DNA of 64,000 nucleotides from Empedobacter sedimenti (GCF_030005555.1 NZ_JASCQG010000002.1:62001-126000), one strand, 5' to 3'. Positions 17,111-26,753 are shown, counted from the first letter of the stretch. Notes: generated from the sequence alone by a model not told the origin. Made by a program: numbers and translations.

Positions 17111-17943
17111 TAGATTGTTTTTTGTTCGGTTTGTTTGTAAAGAAAAAACATACTTCCAATTCCTAAAATGGTTAATCCGATTAATAGTAAATAATCCGAT
17201 TGTACAAATACTTCTCCTTCCATATCACCCTGAATAAGCATGATAGAGTAAGAAAGAGTGTTGTTAAGGAAATGTAGAAGCATAGGTAAAAACAATGATT
17301 TTGTACGATAATACACAAATCCAAAAATTACGCCTAAAATTCCAGCACCAATAAATTGCCAAGGATTCATGTGCGCGCAGCCAAAGATAAAACCATTAAG
17401 TAGAATTGCTACTGTTGGATTTACATTGAAATTCAACATGCCTTTTAGAATAATTCCTCTGAAAATAATTTCTTCGAAGATTGGAGCTAAAAGACAAATC
17501 ATGATAAAACCAGCGATTTTGTAATCTAACATCATTTCAAAAGATTCTTCGAAAAGCTTGTAAACTTGCTCTAAAGGTCCTTTTGTAGGAATTAAACTAG
17601 TGAAAAACTCTGCCATTGGTAAAAATAGAAACCAACAACAAATGGCTAAAACAAGCTGAGTTAGCGTGAATTTATGTTTGATGGATTTTATTATTACTGC
17701 AAACTTTGTTTGTGTTAACATCAATAAAATGATGATAGCCGTAACAGTTCCTCCTAAAAAACCTAAAGGTAATGTGATATGGTTTAAAGGTTTGTAGAAA
17801 AAACCAGGGAGTGAAATAATTCCCCCAGCTATTTGCCAAACAATTACTGCAACTAAACTATATAAAATAGCTTTCCCAATTCCGAAACTCAGTTTATTTT
17901 CTTGTTTCGGAACAAATTCTTCAAAAGGAGAAATATTATTCAT
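17110..17943 (-). CDS. CPBP-family intramembrane glutamic/metalloprotease
   Basis: The 277-residue protein has about eight membrane helices. It carries the Abi/CAAX-protease motifs: EExxxR at Glu157-Glu158 to Arg162 (IFEEIIFRG), FGCAHMNPWQF with His191, and HFLNNT near the end. Such Rce1-like proteases process prenylated or other membrane substrates; bacterial substrates are mostly unknown. It overlaps rlmH by 8 bases upstream and rdgB by one base downstream, so it is co-translated with housekeeping genes whose products have no evident link to it. Confidence 0.9.
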   Translation of the reverse strand: MNNISPFEEFVPKQENKLSFGIGKAILYSLVAVIVWQIAGGIISLPGFFYKPLNHITLPLGFLGGTVTAIIILLMLTQTKFAVIIKSIKHKFTLTQLVLAICCWFLFLPMAEFFTSLIPTKGPLEQVYKLFEESFEMMLDYKIAGFIMICLLAPIFEEIIFRGIILKGMLNFNVNPTVAILLNGFIFGCAHMNPWQFIGAGILGVIFGFVYYRTKSLFLPMLLHFLNNTLSYSIMLIQGDMEGEVFVQSDYLLLIGLTILGIGSMFFLYKQTEQKTI

Positions 17944-18409
17944 GGTGATAAGGTTTACCCTGCAAGATACTAAATCCGCGGTATATTTGTTCAGTTAAAA
18001 ATAAACGAACCATTTGATGTGTAAATGTCATGTTGGATAAAGACATTTTTTTGTTTCCGCGATTGTAAACAGACTCGTCAAAACCATAAGGTCCGCCAAT
18101 TACAAAAACTAAATTTTTGACAGATTGATTCATATAATTCTGAATATCATCTGCAAACTGTTTTGAAGTTGGTTGTTTTCCTTTTTCGTCCAAAATAATT
18201 ACAAAATCTGTGTTGATGATTTTGGCTAAAATTTGTTCAGCTTCTTTTTGTTTTTGTTGAATTTCTGACAAATTTTTACGATTTTTAATATCAGGAATTT
18301 CAATTCTTTGATAATTAATGTGCGAAGGCAACCGATTTTCATACTTTTGTAAGAGGTTCTCGATGGCTTTTTCGTCAGTTTTACCAATACAAATCGTCGT
18401 AATATTCAT
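17936..18409 (-). CDS. rlmH: 23S rRNA pseudouridine-1915 N3-methyltransferase
   Basis: The 157-residue SPOUT-fold methyltransferase RlmH modifies pseudouridine 1915 in helix 69 of 23S rRNA on assembled 70S ribosomes. The trefoil-knot signature FVIGGPYGFDESVYNRG and the C-terminal FLTEQIYRGFSILQGKPYHH, which ends in the family's characteristic YHH, are clear. The length equals the family norm. It heads the operon with the CPBP protease, rdgB and rnz. Confidence 0.97.
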   Translation of the reverse strand: MNITTICIGKTDEKAIENLLQKYENRLPSHINYQRIEIPDIKNRKNLSEIQQKQKEAEQILAKIINTDFVIILDEKGKQPTSKQFADDIQNYMNQSVKNLVFVIGGPYGFDESVYNRGNKKMSLSNMTFTHQMVRLFLTEQIYRGFSILQGKPYHHE

Positions 18410-18435
18410 TTAATAAAATTATATAAGGCAAAAAT

Positions 18436-19416
18436 ATGCGCATTCTGCAAGATTTTAAAACATATACTGGAATAAATTATTTTAGAGAGTGGTCTAAGGC
18501 TACTTTGATGAATAAAAAAACGGGTATTACGGTGTATGATTTTTTAAAAGTTTTTTGGATTCGTGTGATGAAAGGAAATTTTCCGCTTCGTTCTGCAGCG
18601 GTTTCTTGGATTCTGTTTTTTAGTATGTTTCCTTTTTTACTTTTCTTGTTTAGTGTTTTGCCACATTTGGCTTATTACGAAGAGATAAAGAAATTATTGT
18701 TTACAGAATTTTTACCTCAGATTTTACCTAAACATGTGAGTAATGAAGTGATTTCTTACATCGATAGTACTACGGCTTTACAAGGAAAGCGTAAGGTAAA
18801 TTGGTTGTTGATTATGGTAACCATCTTTATGTCATCTAACGGAATACAGGGAATAATTAATGGATTTAATGTGTCTTATCAAGATGTTTATGTAAAACGT
18901 AAAAACTCTAAATCGAGGATAATTTCTATAATCTTAACCTTGTTTTTTACAGCTTTTATCGTGTTGCAAGTATTTTTTTCATACTCAACTTCTGTTATTT
19001 GGAAATATTTAAGTCACGTCAAATTTTTAACAGAATTAGGAAGATTCTCTTATTTAATCAATTACTTCACCGTTTTTATGTTCTATTTTGTTTCGATGTG
19101 TATGTTGTATTATTTTGGTCCAAACCATAAAAAATCAAGAAGTACAGTTTTACCAGGTGCAATCTTAACATCAGTTTTATTCTTATTAACCGTTATTGGT
19201 TTTAATTCGTATTTAAGTTATTTTACTAATATAGATTTACTATACGGATCATTAGGTTTAGTTATGATTATGATGATTTTTGTCTACATCAATGTTATTT
19301 TGATGTTGGTTGGATATGAACTTAATATGTCTATAAATTATACCAAAAACTACGAACATGTTAGTCATATTGATAGTAAAAGATACATTAACTTGGATAA
19401 AGAATTAGAGAATTAA
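18436..19416 (+). CDS. YihY/UPF0761 family inner-membrane protein
   Basis: The 326-residue protein has six predicted membrane helices and the family segments RSAAVSWILFFSMFPFLLFL near residue 55, LLYGSLGLVMIMMIFVY and LVGYELN near the end. It belongs to the YihY (formerly RNase BN or BrkB) family, whose members are no longer regarded as ribonucleases; the function is unknown, with transport or envelope roles proposed. It starts 26 bases from the divergent rlmH and ends directly next to the convergent potassium-channel gene, with no room for a terminator. Confidence 0.9.
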   Translation: MRILQDFKTYTGINYFREWSKATLMNKKTGITVYDFLKVFWIRVMKGNFPLRSAAVSWILFFSMFPFLLFLFSVLPHLAYYEEIKKLLFTEFLPQILPKHVSNEVISYIDSTTALQGKRKVNWLLIMVTIFMSSNGIQGIINGFNVSYQDVYVKRKNSKSRIISIILTLFFTAFIVLQVFFSYSTSVIWKYLSHVKFLTELGRFSYLINYFTVFMFYFVSMCMLYYFGPNHKKSRSTVLPGAILTSVLFLLTVIGFNSYLSYFTNIDLLYGSLGLVMIMMIFVYINVILMLVGYELNMSINYTKNYEHVSHIDSKRYINLDKELEN

Positions 19417-20283
19417 TTATTCATTAAGTAGATGACCGCAAGTTTTGCAGTATTTAGATCCATCTAAATGATAGTCATCACCACAATTTCTACATTTTTC
19501 TGTATTTTTTGGTATATCTGCTTTTGATGCTTTGTTCATTTCCATTGTAACTATACTTGTTGGTACGGCGATAATACCATAACCTATAATCATAACTAAA
19601 GAAGCTAAAAATTGTCCTAAACCAGTAACAGGTGAAATATCGCCATAACCTACTGTTGTTAAAGTTACAATTGCCCAATAAATACTAATAGGAATACTTG
19701 TGAAACCAGACTCGGGATGATCATGTTCTACCATAAACATAATAGATCCAATTACAACAACAATTAGAATAACGTAAGATAAGAATACAATAATTTTATC
19801 CTTACTTTGTTGTAAACCAACAACTAAAACGTTTTTTCCGTGTGTAAATCGTGTTAAATTAAAGATTCTGAAAATTCTCAATAATCTTAAAATACGAACA
19901 CTTGATAAATATTTACTTGCTGGTAAAAATAAAGCCAAATAGAACGGAAGAATTGATAATAGATCAATAATACCGTAAAAACTAAAGATATATCGCCAAC
20001 GATTTTTGACACAATAAACACGAAGTGAATATTCTAATGTAAAAAGGATGGTCAAAATCCATTCAAGAGTAACTAAGGTAGTATGGTAACGCGCATTAAT
20101 AGCAGGAATAGATTCTAACATAACCAAACTTACACTAGTCATGATTAGAAGCAATAATACTATATCGAATAATTTACCATAGGGTGTATTTGCTTCAAAA
20201 ATAACATCAAAGATATTTTGCTTTAACTTATTTTCTTCGTCCCTATCCATTTTTGTTAAATAAGGAAATCGACCTTTAAACAT
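19417..20283 (-). CDS. Voltage-gated-type potassium channel with C-terminal zinc ribbon
   Basis: This 288-residue ion channel has six membrane segments. They include an S4-like helix rich in arginine (SSVRILRLLRIFRIF, near residue 135), a pore loop and the potassium selectivity filter TVGYGD (about residue 210). After the S6 helix the cytoplasmic tail has two CxxC pairs (CRNCG and CKTCG near residues 263-282), forming a zinc ribbon. The tail may sense redox or metal state or help assembly; this is inference. The gene ends next to the convergent YihY gene, one base apart. Confidence 0.92.
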   Translation of the reverse strand: MFKGRFPYLTKMDRDEENKLKQNIFDVIFEANTPYGKLFDIVLLLLIMTSVSLVMLESIPAINARYHTTLVTLEWILTILFTLEYSLRVYCVKNRWRYIFSFYGIIDLLSILPFYLALFLPASKYLSSVRILRLLRIFRIFNLTRFTHGKNVLVVGLQQSKDKIIVFLSYVILIVVVIGSIMFMVEHDHPESGFTSIPISIYWAIVTLTTVGYGDISPVTGLGQFLASLVMIIGYGIIAVPTSIVTMEMNKASKADIPKNTEKCRNCGDDYHLDGSKYCKTCGHLLNE

Positions 20284-20326
20284 TGGTTTATAATTTGGAA
20301 TAGGCTAAATTAGAAAAAAAAATAGT

Positions 20327-21211
20327 ATGAATATTCTTCTTACTGGAGGAAGTGGGTTAATTGGTTCAGAATTAACAGAAAAATTAATAGAAAATGGTCA
20401 TCAAGTTCGTATTCTGACAAGAGAAAAAGAGATAGAGCATCCATTTTATCATTGGAATAAAGATAGAATTGATGACAAAGTATTTGAAAATCTTGATGGA
20501 ATCATTCATTTAGCTGGAGTTTCAATTTCTAAAAGATGGACAAAATCATACAAAAAGGAGGTTTTGAGCAGTCGTGTAGATACTGCAAACTTGTTGTTTC
20601 GGTATGTCAAAAAACACCAAAGCAATCTTAAGTTTTTTATTTCTGCTTCTGGAACAGCGTATTATGGTCAAATTACTTCGGATAAAATATTTGAGGAAAC
20701 CGATTCATCTTACAGCGATTTTCTTGGAAAAGTGTGTGTAGAATGGGAGAATGCTGCAAAACAATTCCAAGAATTGGGTGCTAGAGTAGTTTGTTTGAGG
20801 ACTTCTCTTGTTTTGGCTAAAAACGGAGACGGATTTCGATTGTTGAAAAAACCGATACAGTTAGGTGTAGGTGCAAATCTTGGTGATGGAAAACAATGGT
20901 TGCCTTGGATACATTTGGATGATTTGGTACAAATGTATGTTGATGTAGTAAATAATTTGGAAATGAATGGAAGTTATAACGCTTCTTCGCCAGAGAATTT
21001 ATCACATTCGGAGTTTAATCATTTGTTAGCAAAAAAATTAAATAAACCTTTTTTTATGCCCAACATTCCAAGTTTTATGATGAGGTTAGTTTTAGGAGAA
21101 ATGAGCGATTTGGTTTTGAAAGGTTCGCGCATCAATCCTTCTAAAATACAAAGAGATGGATTTGTGTTTAAGTTTCCTACATTGGATAAAGCATTAGATG
21201 ATTTAATTTAA
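20327..21211 (+). CDS. TIGR01777-family SDR epimerase
   Basis: This 294-residue extended short-chain dehydrogenase-like protein resembles YfcH/SDR39U1. It has an N-terminal NAD(P)-binding GGSGLIGSELTEKL, the GIIHLAGVSISKRWT block near residue 62, SASGTAYYG near residue 105, and a C-terminal DUF1731-like segment (PSFMMRLVLGEMSDLVLKG). Members are annotated as putative sugar-nucleotide epimerases or linked to cell division, but their reaction is not established. It starts 43 bases from the divergent potassium-channel gene. Confidence 0.9.
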   Translation: MNILLTGGSGLIGSELTEKLIENGHQVRILTREKEIEHPFYHWNKDRIDDKVFENLDGIIHLAGVSISKRWTKSYKKEVLSSRVDTANLLFRYVKKHQSNLKFFISASGTAYYGQITSDKIFEETDSSYSDFLGKVCVEWENAAKQFQELGARVVCLRTSLVLAKNGDGFRLLKKPIQLGVGANLGDGKQWLPWIHLDDLVQMYVDVVNNLEMNGSYNASSPENLSHSEFNHLLAKKLNKPFFMPNIPSFMMRLVLGEMSDLVLKGSRINPSKIQRDGFVFKFPTLDKALDDLI

Positions 21212-21218
21212 ATTTATT

Positions 21219-21248
21219 CTTGCATAAAGTTTATTGCGATTATATTTG
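21219..21248 (+). promoter_or_regulatory. Promoter of DUF3857 gene
   Basis: TTG at 21220-21222, an 18-base spacer and a perfect TATATTTG at 21241-21248 precede the gene start by 18 bases, predicting a very short leader. Confidence 0.6.
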
Positions 21249-21266
21249 TGTCAATAATTAACAGAT

Positions 21267-23129
21267 ATGAAGAAAATACTTTTACTACTTTTTATTTTTA
21301 CGTTTACCCTAAGTTATGCTCAAATTAAAGATTTCAAATTTGGTAAAGTTTCTGAAAATGAAATAAAATTAACCGAAGTTCCTTTTGAGAAGAGTGCAAA
21401 CGCAGTTATACTTTACGAAGAAGGTAAATTGGATTTATCTCAATCTAATTATTATTTAACTGTAAAGCGCCGAATCAAAATATTAAACGAAAAAGGAATT
21501 GATGAAGCTAATATTCAGTTAAGTTATTACAGCAAAAATAGAAGCGAATCAATCATCAATATTTCAGGAAATACAATCAATACCGAGAACGGACAGTCTG
21601 TTGTAACACCAATTGACGAAAAAGAAATTTTTGAAATCAAAATAAATGAATTGTATTCTGCAAAACGATTTACATTTCCTAATGTAAAAGTTGGTTCTAT
21701 TATCGAGTATACATATCGTAAAGGTAGCGAACATAATTTTTCGATTGATGCTTGGAATTTTCAACATGAAATTCCAACTTTATATAGTGAGTTTAAACTG
21801 AATAATTCGTCTTATGCAAGTTATTCTATTATAACCATTGGCGACGATATTAATGCAAAATATAAAAACTCGAGTTCAGGAAGTTGGTTTTTAACTAATT
21901 TACCAAGTTTTAATCAGTTAAAATACGTTTACAATCCCGAAGATCAAAGTGAACGAATAAAGTTGCAGGCAGATAATTATCATACAGAAGGTGGTACAAA
22001 AAATACCTTAGCAGCCTGGAAAAAGTTAATCAATGATTTGAATAGTGATTACAATGATTTCAGAAATCCATCTGTGATGAAAGATATTGCGCAAACTATT
22101 CCGAATGGCGCTAACGAAAAAGAAACATTGCGAAATGTTGTACATTATGTGCAAGAAAATGTGAAATGGAACAACTTTTATTCGATTATTCCAAAAATTT
22201 CGAACAGAGGATTATTGAAAGATAAAGCTGGTTCTACAGCAGATTTGAATTTATTGCTTAATGAATTGCTAACTGCAAAAGGTTTTGATTCTTACATGAT
22301 TTTATATAGTACGCGTAGACATGGACAGATTTTGTTAAATTATCCGTTGGTTAATCAGTTTAACTCAGTTGTTACAGTTGCAAAATTTAAGAACGGAGAA
22401 AATATTATTTTAGATGCTTCGCAGTTAAATAAAGAACAAATAGAGTTTGGACCAATAGATGTGTTTAATTATCACGGAGTAGTGATAAAAAGTGGAGAAC
22501 CATCTTTTGTGAAATTAAATCAATTATTGTCAACGTACGAAGAAACAATGCTTTATCAATTTACTAAGGATAAAGTTATTCTGAATCGAAAAGATCGTTT
22601 CAATGGATATTTTTACGATGATAGAGTAAAAGAGGAAAATGCAATAAAACGCTATGTTACAGAGTCTTTAGAAATGCAGTTAGATACTGAAGTCGAAGAT
22701 AAATTAACTTACAATGACGGATTTTATACAAAAAATTATAAATCTAAAAGTAATAATCCTAATGCTTCGTTTTACACATTCATCAATCCGTTACGAGATT
22801 TTTTGAAACGCTACACATTTGATGATCAAAAGCGTCAACGTAAAATTGAGTTTGAGTTTCCTTATCTATACAATATTCAAGTAAAAGCTAAAATTCCAGA
22901 AGGTTATGAAGTTGTAATTGACGAAAAATATAATGCTCATCATAAAACGGAGCTTGGTTTAGAATATTATCAAGGAGTAAAATTGGTTGATAATGCTATG
23001 GTTATTTCTGTTCAATTTCTTTTACCAGAAGGTGTTTATGAAGCGGATAAATACAATATTCTCAAACAATTTTTTGAAAAGATAAAATCCGAATCTGCGA
23101 AAGAAATTTTGATGAAGAAAAAGAAATAA
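21267..23129 (+). CDS. Secreted DUF3857 / transglutaminase-like protein
   Basis: The 620-residue protein has a signal peptide ending LSYAQ (residue 18). It has a DUF3857 domain (about 50-200) with KVGSIIEYTYRKGSEH, a transglutaminase-like core (about 270-390), and a C-terminal beta-rich region. At the position of the catalytic cysteine the core reads LLKDKAGSTADLNLLLNELL (about residue 322), so the nucleophile appears to be missing and the fold is probably non-enzymatic, as in many Bacteroidota relatives. A periplasmic or outer-membrane role is likely. It has its own promoter and terminator. Confidence 0.85.
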   Translation: MKKILLLLFIFTFTLSYAQIKDFKFGKVSENEIKLTEVPFEKSANAVILYEEGKLDLSQSNYYLTVKRRIKILNEKGIDEANIQLSYYSKNRSESIINISGNTINTENGQSVVTPIDEKEIFEIKINELYSAKRFTFPNVKVGSIIEYTYRKGSEHNFSIDAWNFQHEIPTLYSEFKLNNSSYASYSIITIGDDINAKYKNSSSGSWFLTNLPSFNQLKYVYNPEDQSERIKLQADNYHTEGGTKNTLAAWKKLINDLNSDYNDFRNPSVMKDIAQTIPNGANEKETLRNVVHYVQENVKWNNFYSIIPKISNRGLLKDKAGSTADLNLLLNELLTAKGFDSYMILYSTRRHGQILLNYPLVNQFNSVVTVAKFKNGENIILDASQLNKEQIEFGPIDVFNYHGVVIKSGEPSFVKLNQLLSTYEETMLYQFTKDKVILNRKDRFNGYFYDDRVKEENAIKRYVTESLEMQLDTEVEDKLTYNDGFYTKNYKSKSNNPNASFYTFINPLRDFLKRYTFDDQKRQRKIEFEFPYLYNIQVKAKIPEGYEVVIDEKYNAHHKTELGLEYYQGVKLVDNAMVISVQFLLPEGVYEADKYNILKQFFEKIKSESAKEILMKKKK

Positions 23130-23134
23130 AGCAT

Positions 23135-23168
23135 AATCCCGCTCTGAATTTTTCAGTGCGGGATTTTA
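23135..23168. terminator. Bidirectional terminator, DUF3857 / LuxE-like
   Basis: A 14-bp stem, AATCCCGCTCTGAA with TTCAGTGCGGGATT (one mismatch), lies between convergent genes and is followed by a T-rich run. Confidence 0.88.
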
Positions 23169-23172
23169 TTTA

Positions 23173-24156
23173 TTATTCAATTACCATCAAATTGCAACCT
23201 CTTACGTCCGAATGATCAAAACGGCCTAAGATTTCAAATTGATTGTGGGATATTTTTTTACCTAAATCATCAGTTGAAATAAAACTAATTGAGTTGTAGT
23301 TTGCCAAATCAATCACATTTACGCCACCTGTTTTTCCTTCTTCGACATATTTTATAGGATCTTCTGTTTCTCTGATCATAATTCGCATCCAATTAGGCGA
23401 TTTAAATGTCAAATCTCCTCGAGAATAACCTTGCGAAAGCAACTCCGTCATTCCATATTCCGAATGAATTTCATTTGTTCCGAAACCATCTTTCAAAATT
23501 GAATGCAATTCTTCGCGGGTAATTTCTTTCTTACGACCTTTCATTCCGCCAGTTTCCATCACAATTGTATGCTGCAAATTCATTTTATAATTTTCTACGA
23601 AATCTAACAAAGCAAACGAAACACCTATTAAAATTGCTTTTTTACCTGTTTTCTCGTGAGCGATGAGATTATCATACAATTCATCGTGATTGTACAAATA
23701 GAAACCACTTTTATCGCTTTCAGATTTCTCAATCCAGTACTCCACCATATCAATTAAAGACGAACCTGTGCGCTCTAAATACGAAGGCAAAAGTGCGAAA
23801 ATAGTGTAATCGGAAAGTGGACCATAAAATTGTTCAAAACATTTTTCTAAACTATAATGATACAATGCCAAATCCGTTACCAGATGCTTGCTCGTCGCCA
23901 TTCCAGTTGTACCCGAACTTGTAAAAATCTTTTCCACTTCACGGTTTCCCGAAATCAATTCAAATTTTTTAAAAAACTGAATTGGTAAAAAAGGAATTTC
24001 GTTGGTGTGTTTTACAGTAGAATAATCAACTTTCAAGAAATTTAAGAAGTTTTTGTACACTTCATTTTCTTGCGCTTGATAACGGAAAACTTCCAATGCT
24101 ACGTTTTGGAAATCTTCTTCGGATTGAATAGAAAAAATTTGCTTTGAATCAAACAT
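23173..24156 (-). CDS. LuxE-like acyl-protein synthetase / acyltransferase
   Basis: This 327-residue protein resembles the LuxE acyl-protein synthetase domain, part of the ANL adenylate-forming superfamily. The phosphate-binding loop IFTSSGTTGMATSKH (near residue 85), ILIGVSFALLDF, ETGGMKGRKKE and EYGMTELLSQ are visible. Bioluminescence LuxE activates fatty acids, but no lux genes are here. In Bacteroidota these stand-alone copies probably activate another acyl group, for envelope or secondary metabolism; the substrate is unknown. It lies 44 bases after the next upstream gene on the same strand. Confidence 0.85.
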   Translation of the reverse strand: MFDSKQIFSIQSEEDFQNVALEVFRYQAQENEVYKNFLNFLKVDYSTVKHTNEIPFLPIQFFKKFELISGNREVEKIFTSSGTTGMATSKHLVTDLALYHYSLEKCFEQFYGPLSDYTIFALLPSYLERTGSSLIDMVEYWIEKSESDKSGFYLYNHDELYDNLIAHEKTGKKAILIGVSFALLDFVENYKMNLQHTIVMETGGMKGRKKEITREELHSILKDGFGTNEIHSEYGMTELLSQGYSRGDLTFKSPNWMRIMIRETEDPIKYVEEGKTGGVNVIDLANYNSISFISTDDLGKKISHNQFEILGRFDHSDVRGCNLMVIE

Positions 24157-24200
24157 TTTGCAAAATTACAAAATAGAGTAGAAGTGAGCGAATTTACAAG

Positions 24201-24719
24201 TTAAAACCATTCAATTAATTTTATAAATCCAAGAATTATCAATAGAACTATAAAAATTAGAAATCCAAAAAATAAATATTTTATAAGTTTATCTTTAAAG
24301 GTTTCTTTATAATTATTTTCCTCACGATAATTTTTCTTAGGTAGAAAATTTGGAATATTTTTAGTCTTTTCGAAACTATCTTTTTCTAATTCGTTTAAAA
24401 TTGATTGTAGATGAGATGATAATTTAGTTTTATCTCCACGGAAAACAATGTCTTTCAAAATCTGATTTCCAGAATTATTGACAGAGTTTTTGTAAATTTC
24501 GATACATCGCTCAATTTCTGGATTTCTTTCTTCCGATAAAATCCAAAATTTTCCGGCTTCATCTAAAAAGCCACTTTCATAATAAATTATTGCAAGTTTA
24601 TTTCTTAAAGTCAAATCATTTGGAAATTCATTAATATGGTTTCTTAGTCGTAAAGTTGCTTTGTACTTTCGACCTTGCTCCAAATCATAATTTACTTTTT
24701 CAGATAAACTTCTTTGCAT
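24201..24719 (-). CDS. TPR-like protein with C-terminal membrane anchor (DUF6584-like)
   Basis: The 172-residue protein has N-terminal helical repeats (residues 1-90) containing KVNYDLEQGRKYKATLRLRN and RNKLAIIYYESGFLDEAGKF, a TPR-like pattern that resembles DUF6584 proteins. A basic polar linker follows, then one strong C-terminal membrane helix (about 148-168, LFFGFLIFIVLLIILGF). The tail-anchor topology would place the repeats in the cytoplasm. The function is unknown. It sits between the LuxE-like gene and the Na/Pi transporter gene on the same strand, 19 bases after the latter. Confidence 0.65.
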   Translation of the reverse strand: MQRSLSEKVNYDLEQGRKYKATLRLRNHINEFPNDLTLRNKLAIIYYESGFLDEAGKFWILSEERNPEIERCIEIYKNSVNNSGNQILKDIVFRGDKTKLSSHLQSILNELEKDSFEKTKNIPNFLPKKNYREENNYKETFKDKLIKYLFFGFLIFIVLLIILGFIKLIEWF

Positions 24720-24738
24720 GAAGTAAATATAAATAAAT

Positions 24739-26385
24739 CTACTGATTTTTTAGCTTAACAATTGTTACGTTAGCTTTATAGATATGATCGCCAAGAATTT
24801 CGTAATTCTGAATCAAATCTTTGTAGAAAAGCGCACTTGTAGTCAAAAGCTTTTCTTTTTCGATGGTTTTCATCAAATTAGCTTCGGCTTCTTTGTAAAT
24901 TGTATTGATCGTTTTCTCAATAAATTCAGCTTGTTTACTCGAAACTTCTTCTTGTGTTTCGTTTAAGTTTTGATTTAAAATACGTGTTGTCTGATCCAAA
25001 TTATCTTGAAAATCGACTAAGTACGAACGCATTTTAGGAGTAAAATAACTATTAGTCATTCTACGACGACGATGTATAGACGAAATTTTAATGGCAATAT
25101 CGCCCACACTTTCTAAGTGATGACAAAGTGTAATTAACTGATGAATAGCCAATGTGTTTTCGTTTGGTAAATCTAAATCAGCAATTTCATTCAAAAACTC
25201 GTTTACTTCGCGCTCTAATTGATCACCTTCTTTTTCAAGTTCTAAAATTCGCTCACGGAAAACCAAAATCTTTTCTTCATCACTTTCAGTAATCATTCGT
25301 CCAAGTGTATAAATCGTCTGTTTGGTTGTTGTAGCTAATTTTAGAAGTTTTTTGTTGGCTTCGTTTTTATATAGATCCGAATTTGTACCAAATGGAATAG
25401 CGTAAAATTCTAATTTTTTATCAGCTTGTCGTGTAGAAAAGTATTTTTTCTGACAATAGAATGCTAGTTTGTTTGTAAATGGAAAAAATAATAAAACGCC
25501 AAAAATATTGGTAATCGTATCAAATGTAATTAATTGTACTGCAAGGTTAGATGAGATATTAGTGCCAATAAACTTTAAAAGTAAATTTCCTAAGAATAAA
25601 AAAATGATAGCTACAATAACATTAAAAAAAGTATGAAATGCAGCAACAACTTTTGTGTATTTATCGCCTATTGCAGCAACTAAATGTGCGGTAAAAGTAG
25701 TTCCGATATTTGCTCCTAAGACAATCATCGCTGCCAATTCTATCGGTAAACCTTTACTTGCCAATAAAACGGCAATTGTAATGGAAGCTGTAGAGAAATG
25801 GACGATAATTGTTAAGATTATTCCAAAAACAATGAATAATATATTGGTTAATAGACCATAATTAGCTAAATGAGTAAAAAAATCTTGAACACCAGGATGA
25901 TTTTCTATTGATGGTAAAAATATTTTAAGAAAATACAAAGCAAGAAATAATAGAGAAAGTGAAAATAAAATTCCCCCAATTTTGCGTTGATTTCTCTTTT
26001 TTGATAGATAAAAAGGAAAAGCGACCAAAATCATTGGTAAAGCGATTTGAACTAAATCGAACTTCATTCCAAAATAAACCAACCACAATGTAAGTGTAGT
26101 TCCGATATTTGCACCTAAGATTAAGCCAAAAGCTTTTCTCAGGTTAATCAATCCAGCGTTCACAAATCCTAATATAAACACACTTGCAGCAGAAGATGAT
26201 TGTATTGCAGTTGTAAAAAATGTCCCAGTTACAATTGTAGAAAAATTATTCTTGGTAAGTTTATTTAAGGTGCGTTTAAAATTTGATCCAGATAAAGCTT
26301 GTAAATTTTCGCTAAGTAATTTGATGGCGAAAATAAATAAAGCAATTGATCCGAAAAGTTGTATTATCTGTATAAAAAGGTGCAT
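24739..26385 (-). CDS. Na/Pi-cotransporter II family protein with PhoU-like domain
   Basis: The 548-residue protein has two inverted membrane repeats, each with the signature LGANIGTT (about residues 92 and 222) and Ser-rich QSSSAASVF near residue 62, as in the NptA/SLC34 sodium-phosphate cotransporter family. The C-terminal 200 residues (about 340-548) form PhoU-like helical bundles. It is expected to carry phosphate with sodium across the inner membrane, or to sense phosphate. The presence of three polyphosphate kinases in the same window makes phosphate economy a theme, although they are 15 kb apart. Confidence 0.93.
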   Translation of the reverse strand: MHLFIQIIQLFGSIALFIFAIKLLSENLQALSGSNFKRTLNKLTKNNFSTIVTGTFFTTAIQSSSAASVFILGFVNAGLINLRKAFGLILGANIGTTLTLWLVYFGMKFDLVQIALPMILVAFPFYLSKKRNQRKIGGILFSLSLLFLALYFLKIFLPSIENHPGVQDFFTHLANYGLLTNILFIVFGIILTIIVHFSTASITIAVLLASKGLPIELAAMIVLGANIGTTFTAHLVAAIGDKYTKVVAAFHTFFNVIVAIIFLFLGNLLLKFIGTNISSNLAVQLITFDTITNIFGVLLFFPFTNKLAFYCQKKYFSTRQADKKLEFYAIPFGTNSDLYKNEANKKLLKLATTTKQTIYTLGRMITESDEEKILVFRERILELEKEGDQLEREVNEFLNEIADLDLPNENTLAIHQLITLCHHLESVGDIAIKISSIHRRRRMTNSYFTPKMRSYLVDFQDNLDQTTRILNQNLNETQEEVSSKQAEFIEKTINTIYKEAEANLMKTIEKEKLLTTSALFYKDLIQNYEILGDHIYKANVTIVKLKNQ

Positions 26386-26549
26386 TTAATATTAATTGAC
26401 CACAAATTTAGCGACTCTTATGTAAATAGAATATTATCTTTTTATGTTTTATTGAAAAAAAGTTTTAATTTTTTTTGAAATCTAAAATTCTGATTTTCAA
26501 AATTGAAGTAAAAAAATAGTGAAAACTTCTACTTTTTTTTGAAAAAACA

Positions 26550-26581
26550 TTTGCGAGATTCGAAAAACTGCCCTAATATTG
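26550..26581 (+). promoter_or_regulatory. Promoter of Thr/Tyr tRNA array
   Basis: TTTG at 26550-26553, a 20-base spacer and TAATATTG at 26574-26581 (one mismatch to TAnnTTTG) lie about 80 bases before the first tRNA. Confidence 0.6.
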
Positions 26582-26662
26582 CACCACGAAAAAGGAACAG
26601 CTAATAACAAATGTTTAAATGTTCTTGTTTTCAATTTGACATTTCAAAAAAGAAATATTTTT

Positions 26663-26736
26663 GCCGATGTAGCTCAGTTGGCCAGAGCAGCTGATTTGTA
26701 ATCAGCAGGTCGTGGGTTCGAATCCCTCCATCGGCT
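26663..26736 (+). tRNA. tRNA-Thr (TGT), copy 1
   Basis: The 74-base cloverleaf has acceptor stem GCCGATG/CATCGGC, anticodon stem GCTGA/TCAGC with loop TTTGTAA (anticodon TGT), T-arm GTGGGTTCGAATCCC and discriminator T. CCA is not encoded. It is identical to the copies at 26843 and 26957. Confidence 0.97.
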
Positions 26737-26753
26737 CAGCGAAAATATAAGGC

